A stretch of DNA of 51,369 nt from Thermoplasmata archaeon (GCA_027315455.1 DAHUXZ010000015.1:1-51369); one strand, 5' to 3'; positions 7,348-16,252 are shown, numbered from the stretch's first letter. The notes: a model not told the origin generated them from the letters alone. Made by a program: numbers and translations.

Positions 7348-8502
7348 TCAGCCCCGCGCGTCGTGGCCGATCGGGAATCCCGGCCGTCCGGAAGCGGATC
7401 CGTTCCCGGGGACCGGGCTCCGGAACAGGACCTGCGCCTCGTGCGCCAGCTGCGCCAGGTTGCGCGCCTTGAGGTCGTAGGCATAGGAGTAGCCCCGAAC
7501 GCAGGTCCGGACGCAGGAGTTGCAGGTCTCGGCCCGCGCGACGGCCTCCTTGAAGCCGGCGCTCGCGAAGTACTCCCGGAAGGACCCCTGACGGAGGTCG
7601 TAGCTGTAGGCGTAGTCGCAGGAGTAGATCTTGCGGTCCGGGGTGACGTAGACGAACATCTTGGGAAATTGGCAGGTCCAGGGGCGTCCTGCGACGAAGT
7701 CCTCGAGGACCTCCTCGGTCTCGAGGAGCGGATAGCCCTCCCGCTTGAGACGGAGGAGCGTCGTGTAGAACGTCGCGAAGTCCTCGCGGCTGAGACCAAG
7801 TCGGAAGTTCGGTGAGGACGTCGGGTCGGTGAGCCCAAAGTCGAGGGTCGGCTCGACGGCGTTGTAGGAGACCGTCACGTTGAGGTCCCGGGCGAGCCGG
7901 GCCATCGGCTCCATGGCGTCCCGGTTGAGGGCGCTGATCGTGGTCACGAGGGTGATCTTGGTGGGCCCGACCTCCCGCAGCCGCTCGATCCCGCGTATCA
8001 CCTCGTCAAAGTTCCCGCGCCGGCCGCGGATGGTGTCGTGGCGGGCGTCGACCTGGTCGAGCGAAACGAACGCGAAGTCGAGGCCCGTGAGGCTTTCCGC
8101 CTTGGCGGCGAGGAGCGAGCCGTTCGTGTTGATCATCGTGACGAAGCCCGCCGACCGGGCGTGGTCGACGAGCGCGCCGACATCGCGGCGCACGAGGGGC
8201 TCGCCCCCGAAGAGGTAGTACCCGCGCATCCCGGCCGCATACGCCTCGTCGAGCAGGTCGAACACGGCGGCGGTCGGAAGGTCCTCCTTCATCCGGGGCG
8301 TGAGCTTCCAGTACGTGCAGGTCTGGCACCGCGAGTTGCAGCCGAACGTCACGGCGTGCGCGAGGACGAACGGCGTGCGCGTGAGCAGACGTGACCGGAG
8401 CATGGCGCCCAAGGCCCCCACGTAGCGGGAGGCGTTGGAGGGGACGTGGGCGGCCGCTACGGGCCCGAGCCGCGGAGGGGTCAGAGCGGCGGACATAGCC
8501 AT
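7348..8502 (-). CDS. Radical SAM protein with C-terminal Cys cluster (SPASM-like)
   Basis: About 384 residues from the ATG at 8502, which lies 26-28 nt downstream of a T-rich TATA-like box; an ATG at 8496 is also possible. The N-terminal CNSRCQTCTYW supplies the CX3CX2C ligands of the SAM-binding 4Fe-4S cluster. It is followed by GGEPLVR (the SAM-binding GGE motif) and a TIM-barrel core. The C-terminal third holds further cysteines (WTCQFP, YSCDYAYSYD, CNSCVRTC), consistent with auxiliary clusters as in SPASM proteins or HpnH-like enzymes. The substrate cannot be read from the sequence. It is separated from the ABC exporter genes by 130 bp and is probably an independent unit. Confidence 0.85.
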   Translation of the reverse strand: MAMSAALTPPRLGPVAAAHVPSNASRYVGALGAMLRSRLLTRTPFVLAHAVTFGCNSRCQTCTYWKLTPRMKEDLPTAAVFDLLDEAYAAGMRGYYLFGGEPLVRRDVGALVDHARSAGFVTMINTNGSLLAAKAESLTGLDFAFVSLDQVDARHDTIRGRRGNFDEVIRGIERLREVGPTKITLVTTISALNRDAMEPMARLARDLNVTVSYNAVEPTLDFGLTDPTSSPNFRLGLSREDFATFYTTLLRLKREGYPLLETEEVLEDFVAGRPWTCQFPKMFVYVTPDRKIYSCDYAYSYDLRQGSFREYFASAGFKEAVARAETCNSCVRTCVRGYSYAYDLKARNLAQLAHEAQVLFRSPVPGNGSASGRPGFPIGHDARG

Positions 8503-8632
8503 CGGTCCCCGACTCGGGGAGGGTCGCAAAAAGGGCCCGTCGTGTCCGATTGACCCGCGCGGCGCAGGTTCGCGGGTCCGCGGCCACGACCGCGGCTCGG
8601 ACCGTGGGCGTCGGGCGGTACGGTCGGAGGCC

Positions 8633-9475
8633 CTACTCGGCCTTCAGGTACCGGGAGGCCACCGCGGTGCCGATGAGGACCATCGCGGCAGCGAAGATCG
8701 CGAGGTAGGCGAGGTAGTTCCAGTCGGCCTGGCCGCTCAGGACGACCCCCCGGCCGAGGAGCGCCGCGTACGTGACCGGGTTGTAGTTGGAGATCGCCTG
8801 CATCCAGCCGGGGAAGTTCGCCGAGGGAAAGAGCGCCCCGCTCGCGAACATGAGGGGCATCGTGAGGAAGTTGGAGATGACCCCGGGTGTCTGCCAGTCG
8901 GTGCTGGAGGCGGTGACCGCGAGGAAGAAGCAGGAGAAGCCGAACCCCAGCAGGACCAGGCCGAGGATCCAACCGGCCCAGAGCAGGGGATTGCCCTCCA
9001 GGTGGACGCCGAACACGAGGGCCGCCGCGATCATCACCGGGATCTGGACCATTCCCCGCGTGGCGGACCCGAGCGCCTTCGCGAGGTAGACCGTCGCCTT
9101 CGATGTCGGCGTGATCAGGATGCGCTTCATGAAACCGAAACGCTTGTCCTGGATGGTGCTCATCGACCCGAACATCCCGATCGAGAGCATCGACGTCGCG
9201 AGGACCCCGGGCAGAAGGAACTGCAGATAGCTCTGGATCTGGGCATGGAGCAAGAGGTCGAGGGCGCTCAGCGGGACCGCACTGAAGCTGCTGCCGAAGA
9301 AGGCGAGCCACATGAACGGCTGGACGAGGGTGATGACCAGGACCCAGGGGTTTCGGAACGTCTTGAGGAGCTCCCGGCCGTAGAGCCCGGCGAACTGGCT
9401 GCCCTGGGGGACATAGGCCGGGGCCGTCGACGAGGTGGGGCGTGCCGCGTCCGCCCTGCGCGTCGCGCCGTTCAC
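8633..9475 (-). CDS. ABC-2 type transporter permease
   Basis: 280 residues with six predicted membrane spans and the ABC2_membrane pattern. An amphipathic N-terminal GRELLKTFRNPW helix precedes TM1, and the cytoplasmic KRILITPTSKATVYLAK coupling helix follows TM2. The C-terminal half contains the NFLTMPLMFASGALFPSANFPGW segment typical of daunorubicin-resistance (DrrB-like) exporters. It overlaps the upstream ATPase gene by 4 nt (ATGA), so the two subunits are translated together. It probably forms a homodimeric exporter with the ATPase; lipids or drug-like compounds are likely cargo but this is inference. Confidence 0.9.
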   Translation of the reverse strand: MNGATRRADAARPTSSTAPAYVPQGSQFAGLYGRELLKTFRNPWVLVITLVQPFMWLAFFGSSFSAVPLSALDLLLHAQIQSYLQFLLPGVLATSMLSIGMFGSMSTIQDKRFGFMKRILITPTSKATVYLAKALGSATRGMVQIPVMIAAALVFGVHLEGNPLLWAGWILGLVLLGFGFSCFFLAVTASSTDWQTPGVISNFLTMPLMFASGALFPSANFPGWMQAISNYNPVTYAALLGRGVVLSGQADWNYLAYLAIFAAAMVLIGTAVASRYLKAE

Positions 9476-10458
9476 TGGCGAGCCCTCCGCATCTGGGCGT
9501 AGAACTTGCGGTAATCGACCGGCCCGCTCCCCTCGGCGTCCAGCCGCTTTCCCGTGAGGTCGAGGAAGACGGTCTCGAGGCTCGGCTTGTCGACCCGGAT
9601 GCTCCGTATCCCCTCGCCCGAGAGCGCGGCGAGGAGCCGGGGGAGGACCGCCTCGGCGGATTCGACCCGCAGCGTCCAGGCGGGGCCGGAGCTCTTGGCC
9701 TCGAGGACCCCGGGGATCTCCCGCAACCGCGCTTCGGGGACCGGCGGGGTGACCTCGATCTCGATGAAGTCGGTCCGGACCCGCGACTTGAGCTCGCTCG
9801 GGCTGCCCGTGGCCACGATCCGGCCGCGGTCGATGATCGCCACGCGGTCACAGAGGACGTCCGCCTCCTCGATGTAGTGGGTCGTGAGCAGGACGGTGAT
9901 GCCGAACTCCGCGTTCACGCCCCGGATGAGGTCCCAGAGGGTGCGGCGGGTCCCCGCATCGAGGCCGATCGTCGGCTCGTCCATGAAGATCACCCGCGGC
10001 TCATGGAGGAGCGCGAGCGCGATCTCGAGCTTCTTGCGCATCCCGGTCGAGAAGGTGCCGACCTTGTCCCGGCGGCGGTCGTTGAGCTCGAAGTAGCCGA
10101 GAAGGTTCTCGGCCCGCTCGGTCCAGCGGTCGAGGCGCTGGAGCTTCGCCTGCAGCCAGAGGTTCTCCCACGCCGACAGGTCGTCGTCCAGGATCACCTC
10201 GGACGCGACCCACCCGACGTTCTGCTTGACGTGCATCGGGTCGGTGCGGACATCGTATCCCGCGACGCGCGCCTCACCCTCGGAGATCTCGCTCAGGCCG
10301 GTCAGCACCTTGATCAGCGTCGTCTTGCCCGCGCCGTTGGGTCCCAGCAGTCCGAACCGGCCGCCGGCCGGGACCCGCAGGTCGACATGGTCGAGCGCCC
10401 GCAGTCGCCCGTAGTACTTCGTCACCCCCGAGGCGACGATCGCGTCAGTGGCCGCCAT
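9472..10458 (-). CDS. ABC transporter ATP-binding protein (DrrA-like)
   Basis: 328 residues from the ATG at 10458. All nucleotide-binding motifs are present: Walker A GPNGAGKTT near residues 38-46, an FSTGMRKKLEIAL signature region, Walker B VIFMDEP, and the TTHYIEEA switch-histidine loop. The C-terminal 80 residues form the extra domain (DUF4162-like) usual in the DrrA/NodI branch of exporters. It sits in the operon PadR-ATPase-permease: its start overlaps the end of the regulator gene by 14 nt and its end overlaps the permease by 4 nt. Confidence 0.92.
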   Translation of the reverse strand: MAATDAIVASGVTKYYGRLRALDHVDLRVPAGGRFGLLGPNGAGKTTLIKVLTGLSEISEGEARVAGYDVRTDPMHVKQNVGWVASEVILDDDLSAWENLWLQAKLQRLDRWTERAENLLGYFELNDRRRDKVGTFSTGMRKKLEIALALLHEPRVIFMDEPTIGLDAGTRRTLWDLIRGVNAEFGITVLLTTHYIEEADVLCDRVAIIDRGRIVATGSPSELKSRVRTDFIEIEVTPPVPEARLREIPGVLEAKSSGPAWTLRVESAEAVLPRLLAALSGEGIRSIRVDKPSLETVFLDLTGKRLDAEGSGPVDYRKFYAQMRRARQ

Positions 10459-11011
10459 CGTCCTCCGTCCGAGGACGAGGGGCGCGCCCGCCCCGGCCGA
10501 CCGGGCGCTTCCATCGCGGGAGGGCCCGCACGAGCTCCGTCCGGACCGCCGAGGCCAGTCGCCCGGCACGCTCCGGAGGAAGGCCGACGCGCGCCGCCTC
10601 GATCTCGAGAGAAGCGAGGGTCGCCCGGAGCCGCTCGACGAGGAAGCTCCCGGCGTCGGTCGAGCCGAGGACCTCAGCCCATAGGGCGCTCAGGTCCGGG
10701 TTCGGTCGGCGTCCCCCCGCTCGCTCGCGGCGCAGGCGAGCGAGGAGCGCACGCCCGGAGGGCGTGATCGAGTAGATCCGTCGCCGCCCCGACGTGCGAG
10801 CGCGCGCCAGCCCGTGCTCGACCAGCCGTCGCAGGGACGGATAGACCGCGCCGGGCCCCGGCCGCCAGGAGCCCAGGGTCCGGTGCGAGATGCGCCCCGA
10901 GAGGGCATAGCCGTGCAACGGGCCGTCCCGTTCCATCAGCGTGAGGGCGTAGAGGCCCACGAGCCGACGACGCATCGGGAGGCGATGGCCCGAACCGAGG
11001 CGCCCCGGCAT
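10445..11011 (-). CDS. PadR-family transcriptional regulator
   Basis: 188 residues. The PadR winged helix is clear: LYALTLMERDGPLHGYALS, then GAVYPSLRRLVEHGLARAR and the wing RRRIYSITPSGRALL. A C-terminal helical region (about residues 110-175) serves dimerisation in this family. The ATG at 11011 lies 26 nt from the TATA-like ATATATCT, so a leaderless start is preferred; an ATG at 10975 would also keep the domain. It heads the exporter operon, and the perfect 16-bp palindrome over its promoter suggests self-repression relieved by a transported compound, the usual PadR logic. Confidence 0.88.
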   Translation of the reverse strand: MPGRLGSGHRLPMRRRLVGLYALTLMERDGPLHGYALSGRISHRTLGSWRPGPGAVYPSLRRLVEHGLARARTSGRRRIYSITPSGRALLARLRRERAGGRRPNPDLSALWAEVLGSTDAGSFLVERLRATLASLEIEAARVGLPPERAGRLASAVRTELVRALPRWKRPVGRGGRAPRPRTEDDGGH

Positions 11012-11032
11012 GCTCCCCGCAGGTCCCGGTCC

Positions 11033-11052
11033 AGATATATCGATATCGATAT
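11033..11052 (-). promoter_or_regulatory. PadR promoter with a 16-bp perfect palindrome (operator)
   Basis: AGATATAT at 11033-11040 is a TATA box centred 26 nt upstream of the ATG at 11011. It overlaps ATATCGATATCGATAT at 11037-11052, a perfect palindrome in a region otherwise very GC-rich. Binding there would block TBP, so it is a strong candidate operator for the PadR protein. Confidence 0.6.
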
Positions 11053-11253
11053 AGTATCGGGCCCTCCGCCCACCCCGGCCCGCGGGAAGGGGAGTGACGG
11101 TCGACCCGGGGGGGCGGGCGTGAAGCGGCGAGACGGTCGGTACCGTTCTAGGGCGCGCGGAGGCCGGGGGCAGCCGGAACAGAAAGTGGTATTGCTACGA
11201 AGGTCTTCGCACCCGTGCCCTGTTCTTCGGAATACACAGGTGGTTGCCCTCGG

Positions 11254-11850
11254 ATGCCCGTCCTGTTCCGTCGTGACGTCCCGATCCAGCAGGTCCTCGT
11301 GGTCTCGGCCCGCCAGGCCCGGGCGCTGCAAGCGCCGATCCGGCTCGCTATCCTCGACCTGCTGTCGACCCGCGCGATGTCGATCGAGGAACTGGCCGAA
11401 GAACTGAGCGACCATGGGTTCTCGAAGGCGCTCAACACCCTTCGCCACCACGTGGAGGTCCTCAAGCGGGCCGGGCTCATCGACCTCGCGTTGCTCGAGC
11501 AGTCTCGGGGGGCGGTGCTCAAGTCCTACGCGGCCAGCGCACGGCCGGTCTATCTGGAGTATCCCCCCGATCTCGACGCCGAGCTCGAGGCGTTCGTGAA
11601 GAAGCTGCGCCCGACCTTCCAGACCGCGGTCGCGTCGTTCGCGAAGGGCGACGCCGCGCGCCTGCGACGGATCGCCGAGCGCATCCGCCCGTGCGAGCGG
11701 TGCGCGACCGATCATATCGTCGAGAGCGTGATCCTCGAAGTGCTCCATCGCACCTGCCGGGACGTCCTTCGGTCCGAACCCGCGGGGCGCCCTCCCGCGG
11801 GCGCCGTCCCGGGCGGCCGACGGCTCCCCCGGGTCGGCCCGCCGGTCTGA
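11254..11850 (+). CDS. ArsR-like winged-helix regulator
   Basis: About 198 residues from the ATG at 11254. The N-terminal half is an ArsR/HTH_20-like winged helix: ALQAPIRLAILDLLS, SIEELAEELSD, then KALNTLRHHVEVLKRAGLIDLAL and a wing with RGAVLKSYAAS. The C-terminal half is helical with a CERCATDHIVE segment whose two cysteines and His could bind metal. This type of long archaeal ArsR-like regulator is frequent in Thermoplasmata and haloarchaea. A GGAATACAC element about 22-26 nt upstream may be the TATA box. The following Cys-cluster gene starts 18 bp after its stop and may be co-transcribed. Confidence 0.78.
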   Translation: MPVLFRRDVPIQQVLVVSARQARALQAPIRLAILDLLSTRAMSIEELAEELSDHGFSKALNTLRHHVEVLKRAGLIDLALLEQSRGAVLKSYAASARPVYLEYPPDLDAELEAFVKKLRPTFQTAVASFAKGDAARLRRIAERIRPCERCATDHIVESVILEVLHRTCRDVLRSEPAGRPPAGAVPGGRRLPRVGPPV

Positions 11851-11868
11851 GGCCCCGGACGATCCCCG

Positions 11869-12945
11869 ATGGCGCGTGAAAGCGACGAGCGCCCCGGCCC
11901 ACCGGTCGACCTCACGCTGTTGTCGGTGGGGGAGTTCGGCTGCCGTCCCGGCTGCGCCCTCTGCTGCTTCGCCACACCGGCGGCGTCGGGCGAGGAGGTC
12001 CGAGCCCTTGTCCAGCGCCATCCGAATCTACCGCTCCTCCCCGCCGCGGGCGGGTTCCGACACATCGCGAGCCGTCCGGAGGGGGGCGCCTGCGAGCTGC
12101 TCCGCGACCTCCGCTGCTCGGCCCACGATCTCCGTCCGTTCCCCTGCCGCGAGTACCCGATCACCGTGCACATGGGCGAGCGCCTGCAGGCGTCCCTTGT
12201 GCTGAGCTGCCCCGGGGTCGACCCGGCCCGGCTCGACGGATGGGGAACGTCGCTCGCGCCCGGCCCGGTTCATTCCGGCCTCGACGGGGAGGTAAACGCC
12301 GTGATGGTTGAGGCCCGTCGGCCGGCGACGGGGGTCCGCTTCGCCGCGGCGCGACGACGGTGGGTACGGGGGGCCCGGCGCCTTCTCGGCCCGAACTGGT
12401 CCGGTCGGCTCGCGGACCTCCGCGCGACCCTGCACGAGGAGGTCGAGACGCTCGCGCGGGCGGCCCCCGCCGGCGGCGAGCCCCCCGACGACGAGGAGGG
12501 CCTCGAGCGTCTGCCGCTCTTCTTCGATGAGAACGCCGGGCGGATCGCGATCGCGGCCCACCCGGTCGGCTGGGCGTTCCTTGCGATGCGAGAGTCCGGG
12601 GGGACCGACGGACCGCCGACGATCGTCCCCTCGCCTCCTTCGAGCGTCGACATGGAAGCTCCCGCCCGCTCGCTGCTCGTCGGCTACCTCCGCTACTGGA
12701 TCGAACGGGACTCCCTGTTCGGCGCGGCGATGGCCGTCGCCGAACCGTCGGACCCCGAGGACCTTCGGATGACCCTCCGTGGCGACCTCGAGGAGATCGC
12801 GTCGACCGTCAAGGGTCGGGGCTGGGCACGACGGCGCCTCGCCGGCGACCATCGACGCGAGCTCTCGCGCGCGGCGATCCTCGAGGGGATCCGCGCGACG
12901 GACGCCGACCTGCTCGACCGCCCCGGCCTCGGCGAGAACCTCTAG
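11869..12945 (+). CDS. YkgJ-family Cys-cluster (zinc/iron-chelating) protein
   Basis: 358 residues. The N-terminal ~90 residues carry the YkgJ/UPF0153 pattern: Cys25, Cys29, Cys32 and Cys33 in GCRPGCALCC, followed later by CELLRDLRCSAHDLRPFPCREYP, which supplies the remaining cysteines thought to bind a zinc or Fe-S centre. The rest of the protein is a long alpha-rich extension without a recognised domain. The biochemical role of the family is not established. It lies just behind the ArsR-like gene on the same strand and ends with a 4-nt tail-to-tail overlap with the deacetylase gene. Confidence 0.78.
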   Translation: MARESDERPGPPVDLTLLSVGEFGCRPGCALCCFATPAASGEEVRALVQRHPNLPLLPAAGGFRHIASRPEGGACELLRDLRCSAHDLRPFPCREYPITVHMGERLQASLVLSCPGVDPARLDGWGTSLAPGPVHSGLDGEVNAVMVEARRPATGVRFAAARRRWVRGARRLLGPNWSGRLADLRATLHEEVETLARAAPAGGEPPDDEEGLERLPLFFDENAGRIAIAAHPVGWAFLAMRESGGTDGPPTIVPSPPSSVDMEAPARSLLVGYLRYWIERDSLFGAAMAVAEPSDPEDLRMTLRGDLEEIASTVKGRGWARRRLAGDHRRELSRAAILEGIRATDADLLDRPGLGENL

Positions 12946-14093
12946 CCGCTCGCCGGTAGCCGCCGACCGAGGGCTTCCTCGAGCTCGCCCACGAGCGCCT
13001 CCTCCGACGCGGGGCTCCACGGCGAGGGGAGCCGCGGCGGGTCCTCCACCCAGTGGCGGGGGGCGGATTCATGGGTCGTCGACTCGAACTCCCGACGCCA
13101 CGCCCCCGGGAGTCCTCCGTCCGGCGCGCCGCCGGCGAGCAGCGCCCCGGCGCGCGCGAGGGAGACCGCGACCGTCCCCGGAGCGTAGCCGCCGCCTCCC
13201 GTGACCAGCAGCCGGCCCCTTGCGACCTCCGCGGCGAGCGCGCGGACGGTCGCGACGGCGGCGTCGTAGGAACGGTGGGTCAATTGGAGCGAGCCGAGCC
13301 GGTCGCCGGCGTGACCATCCACCCCGTGCTGGAGGACGATGAGCTCGGGGCGGAACTCCCGCAGGAGAGGGGGCACGAGGCGGCGGAACAGCGGCACGAA
13401 CGCCTCGTCCCCGGCTCGCGGGGGAAGCGGAACGTTCACCTTGAGCCCCGCCCCGTCGCCCCGTCCGACCTCCGACGGGTCACCGGTCCCCGGGAAGATC
13501 GTCCGCCCGTCCTGGTGGAAGTCGATGTCGAGGACCCTCCCCTCCGAGTAGAACCCGTACATCACCCCATCCCCGTGGTGGACGTCGATGTCGATGTAGG
13601 CGATACGGCGGAAGGGGCCGGCGAGCGCGGTACGGATCGCCACCGCAAGGTCGTTGAAGATGCAGAAGCCGCTCGCGCGGTCGGGGTGGGCGTGGTGGAG
13701 ACCGCCGCCCGGATGGAACGCCATGCGGGACGGCCCCCGCTCGATCGCGGCGAGGGCGGCGAGGGTGGCGCCGACCACGCGGGACGCGGCGTCGAAGCAT
13801 CCCGGGAACGACGGGGTGTCGCCCCGGTCGAGGTACTCCCGCCGGCCGCGCCGATCCAGACGACGGACGAGGGCGAGGTAGTCGGGTTCGTGGAACCGGG
13901 CCAGGGCGGCCTCCTCGGCCGGTTCCGTCCGGTCGATCCACGCCGCCGGGCCCTCGGGGCCTCCGACCACCCCCGCGGCGACGAGGAGGCGGACGGCCAG
14001 GGCACGGCTGGCCTCGGAGAACGGGTGGCCGGCGCCGAAGTCGTAGGCGCGCAGCCGTTCGTCCCAGACCAGCGAGAGCGTGGGGTGGGTCAT
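12942..14093 (-). CDS. Histone-deacetylase-family (AcuC/HdaH-like) amidohydrolase
   Basis: 383 residues covering the whole arginase/deacetylase fold. The active site is readable: His-His in GGGLHHAHPDRASGFC (133-134), zinc ligands in YIDIDVHHGDG (Asp170, His172) and in QHGVDGHAGDRLG (Asp259), and the glycine-rich loop TGGGGYAPG near 300. Substrates in archaea may be acetyl-lysine proteins, acetylpolyamines or small acetylated metabolites; the sequence does not decide. The start lies about 27 nt downstream of the box CTTTACC (minus strand of 14117-14123), so the mRNA is probably leaderless. Confidence 0.9.
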   Translation of the reverse strand: MTHPTLSLVWDERLRAYDFGAGHPFSEASRALAVRLLVAAGVVGGPEGPAAWIDRTEPAEEAALARFHEPDYLALVRRLDRRGRREYLDRGDTPSFPGCFDAASRVVGATLAALAAIERGPSRMAFHPGGGLHHAHPDRASGFCIFNDLAVAIRTALAGPFRRIAYIDIDVHHGDGVMYGFYSEGRVLDIDFHQDGRTIFPGTGDPSEVGRGDGAGLKVNVPLPPRAGDEAFVPLFRRLVPPLLREFRPELIVLQHGVDGHAGDRLGSLQLTHRSYDAAVATVRALAAEVARGRLLVTGGGGYAPGTVAVSLARAGALLAGGAPDGGLPGAWRREFESTTHESAPRHWVEDPPRLPSPWSPASEEALVGELEEALGRRLPASG

Positions 14094-14116
14094 CCGGTGC
14101 GCCGAAGGCGCCGTCC

Positions 14117-14123
14117 GGTAAAG
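14117..14123 (-). promoter_or_regulatory. TATA-like box of the deacetylase-family gene
   Basis: The minus-strand sequence CTTTACC is centred about 27 nt upstream of the ATG at 14093. Confidence 0.4.
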
Positions 14124-14191
14124 AGCTCCGCCCCAGCCGGCCGCGAACTGGTTTTAATACCCCGTCCGAATCGACCGGTCACGGTGGCGGG

Positions 14192-14416
14192 ATGGCGATC
14201 GAGGACGAGCTCTCTCCGAACGGGGTCAAGGTCTACAAGGCGATGAAAGAGCTGGGCCACATCTCCGAGGAGAAGATGGGGACCGCGGAGCGGATCACCC
14301 AGAGCTCCCGCCTTCCGAAGACGATGGTGATGAACGCGCTGCAGGAACTCCAGACGAAGGGCTTCGCCCGTCGCAAGGTCCGCGAGAAGGCCGCGGGCTA
14401 CTACCTTCTCAAGTAG
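14192..14416 (+). CDS. Small winged-helix DNA-binding protein
   Basis: 74 residues that are almost entirely one winged helix. SPNGVKVYKAMKELG forms helix 1, AERITQSSRLPKTMVMNALQEL provides the helix-turn-helix, and the wing is RRKVREKAAGYYLL. It is a minimal archaeal regulator or chromatin-like protein; no effector domain is present. A strong TTTTAATA box at about 14153-14160 lies 32-39 nt upstream of the ATG. It is convergent with the TFB gene, with only 5 bp between them. Similar stand-alone proteins occur widely in Thermoplasmata, where their targets are unknown. Confidence 0.8.
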   Translation: MAIEDELSPNGVKVYKAMKELGHISEEKMGTAERITQSSRLPKTMVMNALQELQTKGFARRKVREKAAGYYLLK

Positions 14417-14421
14417 TCCCG

Positions 14422-15390
14422 CTACGGCGGCTCCCGGCCCCGACCCAACCGCGAGAGCATCCGCTCGGCGAGTCGGCTCGTCGAGCGCAGGGTCACCTCG
14501 GTCACCGAGCTCACCCGGGCGACCTGGGCGCGCGACCGGTGCTCCCCGTTGCGCTCCGCCGCGAGGTAGATGAGCGCCGCGACCAGCCCGTGGGGCGACA
14601 GGCCCGAGAGCTCCGGGTCCCGGTACGCCTCCTCGAGCATCTGCTCGACGTGCGAGCGGACATGCGAGGAGAGGGCGAGCTCATCGGCGTACCGAGAGAG
14701 GAACGCGCGGGTCCCGACCGAAGGGATCGCCACGTCGACCCCCCGCTGGACGACCTTGAACGCCCGGCCGACCTCGCTCCGGCGGGCCCCGAGGGCCTTG
14801 GCGACCTCGCCGAGGGTCCGCGGGACGCTGTAGCGGCGGCACGCCGCGTAGACCACCGCGCCGACGCTCGACGGGAGGCTGCGCCCGCGGAACAGCCCGC
14901 GGAGCTTCGCCTCGCGGAAGATGCGCTCGGCCTCGGCCAGGACGACGGTCGGCAGCCCGAGACGCTCTCCGCACTGCGCGATCTCCCCCCGTGCCTGCGA
15001 GCGGTCGAGCGGACCGTCGATCGCACGCGCCGTCTGGCGCTGCATCACCCGCTTGAGATGCTGGTACTCGTAGCGGCGGTGCCAGTCGAGCGGGCGGCCC
15101 TGCCCGTCGCGGCTCAGCGTCAGGGTCGACCCGAGGGCACGGCGCGACCCCCCTGGGGTCACGAACGGACCGATCCCCCGCCCGCTCCCGTCACTGCCGT
15201 CGTCGGCCGGAAGCCGCGGCGGCGCGGTGACGAGCTCGTGGCCCTCGAAGACCAGGCCGCAGTCGGCACAGTGCTCCTCGAGACGGGCCGGATCGACGAT
15301 GCGGTGCGGGCTTCCGCACATCGGACACGTCCGCGATGGCGCCGACGGCTCCGCGTTCGGCCCCGTCGGCGGGGACCCGGGCCCTGTCAC
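14422..15390 (-). CDS. tfb: Transcription initiation factor TFB
   Basis: About 322 residues from the GTG at 15390. An N-terminal zinc ribbon (CPMCG ... CADCGLVF) is followed by a linker containing the B-reader/B-linker region, and then two cyclin-like repeats (about 110-200 and 205-300). The second repeat carries the recognition helix with TEVTLRSTSRLAE for the BRE. It recruits RNA polymerase to TBP-bound promoters. The open frame continues far upstream, but GTAAATACC-like DNA (GGTATTTA on the plus strand at 15414-15421) lies 27 nt before the GTG, which fixes the start and suggests a leaderless mRNA. The zinc-ribbon spacing is long (about 18 residues between the Cys pairs), a mild variation. 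Confidence 0.9.
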   Translation of the reverse strand: MTGPGSPPTGPNAEPSAPSRTCPMCGSPHRIVDPARLEEHCADCGLVFEGHELVTAPPRLPADDGSDGSGRGIGPFVTPGGSRRALGSTLTLSRDGQGRPLDWHRRYEYQHLKRVMQRQTARAIDGPLDRSQARGEIAQCGERLGLPTVVLAEAERIFREAKLRGLFRGRSLPSSVGAVVYAACRRYSVPRTLGEVAKALGARRSEVGRAFKVVQRGVDVAIPSVGTRAFLSRYADELALSSHVRSHVEQMLEEAYRDPELSGLSPHGLVAALIYLAAERNGEHRSRAQVARVSSVTEVTLRSTSRLAERMLSRLGRGREPP

Positions 15391-15413
15391 GGCATGGGTC
15401 GGAACGGCCCGGT

Positions 15414-15421
15414 GGTATTTA
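15414..15421 (-). promoter_or_regulatory. TATA box of tfb
   Basis: The minus-strand sequence TAAATACC is centred 27 nt upstream of the GTG at 15390 and is the basis for choosing that start. Confidence 0.5.
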
Positions 15422-15634
15422 GCGTTCGGTCCCGCACACGGCGACCGCCCCGCGCCGAAGGACCGCCCCGGCACCGGCCGCCCCCGAGCGGCGGCACGGT
15501 ACGGGCACGCGCCGGCCAGGCCCCGCGCTGCACCGGCGGCCCGATGCACGGGCCCACGGCGAAGGGGGCGCGCCGACCGGGAGCCTGGCGCGCGGCGGCG
15601 AAGTGTATTTCCTCCCTTCGTTGGTGGGAGGAGC

Positions 15635-16246
15635 GTGCGGCCCGGCCTGGTGAGCGTGGGGGTCCTCTTCGCGGTGCTCGCCGCCGGGATGCTCCTGGCG
15701 GTCAACCTCTCCCCGTCGACGTCGGAGAACCGGGACTGGTTCACGCTCCCGCCTCAGCCGGTCGGGGGCAACGCGACGGGCGCCGCGCTGATCCAGGGGA
15801 CCGACACCGCGTCGGGGACCTTCGAGCTCCACTGGAGCGCCACCATGGCCGCGCGCGTCGACCTCTATGCCGTGCCGGGATGCACCGCGCCGGCCCCCAC
15901 CTGCGCGACCGGGACCCCCCTCGTCGGCTGGGCCTCCCAAGCTTCGGGGAACTGGTCGACCTCGGGCGATCTCCGCTTTCCCTACCTGCTGGTCTGGTCG
16001 AGCCCGTCGGGGGCTCCGGGGACGTTCTCGGCGAACGCGCTCGAATCGTCCCCCGGCAGCCCGTCGTACCTGGCCCTCGGGAACCTCGTCATCGACGGGG
16101 GGGCCGCGACGCTCGCGCTGGTCGGCGCGGTCGCGATCTTCCTCGGTCTGTTCCTTCGGGGAGGCGTCTACCGCGGACCCGCGCCCCTCGTCTCCCGTTC
16201 GGCGGAGGACGCGGCCGAGATCGCCCGCGGTCCCCCCCGGCCCTGA
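15635..16246 (+). CDS. Membrane-anchored extracytoplasmic protein, two spans
   Basis: 203 residues from the GTG at 15635. A hydrophobic segment at about residues 5-25 is followed by an extracellular Ser/Thr/Gly-rich region of about 120 residues with several sequons. A second span (ATLALVGAVAIFLGLFL) lies near 155-172, then a short cytoplasmic tail. Two cysteines in GCTAPAPTCATG may form a disulfide. The domain is probably a small beta-sandwich; no family is recognised. TGTATTT at 15604-15610 is a TATA box about 28 nt upstream of the GTG. The gene is convergent with aIF5B with 6 bp between the stops. Confidence 0.65.
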   Translation: MRPGLVSVGVLFAVLAAGMLLAVNLSPSTSENRDWFTLPPQPVGGNATGAALIQGTDTASGTFELHWSATMAARVDLYAVPGCTAPAPTCATGTPLVGWASQASGNWSTSGDLRFPYLLVWSSPSGAPGTFSANALESSPGSPSYLALGNLVIDGGAATLALVGAVAIFLGLFLRGGVYRGPAPLVSRSAEDAAEIARGPPRP

Positions 16247-16252
16247 GCCGCG

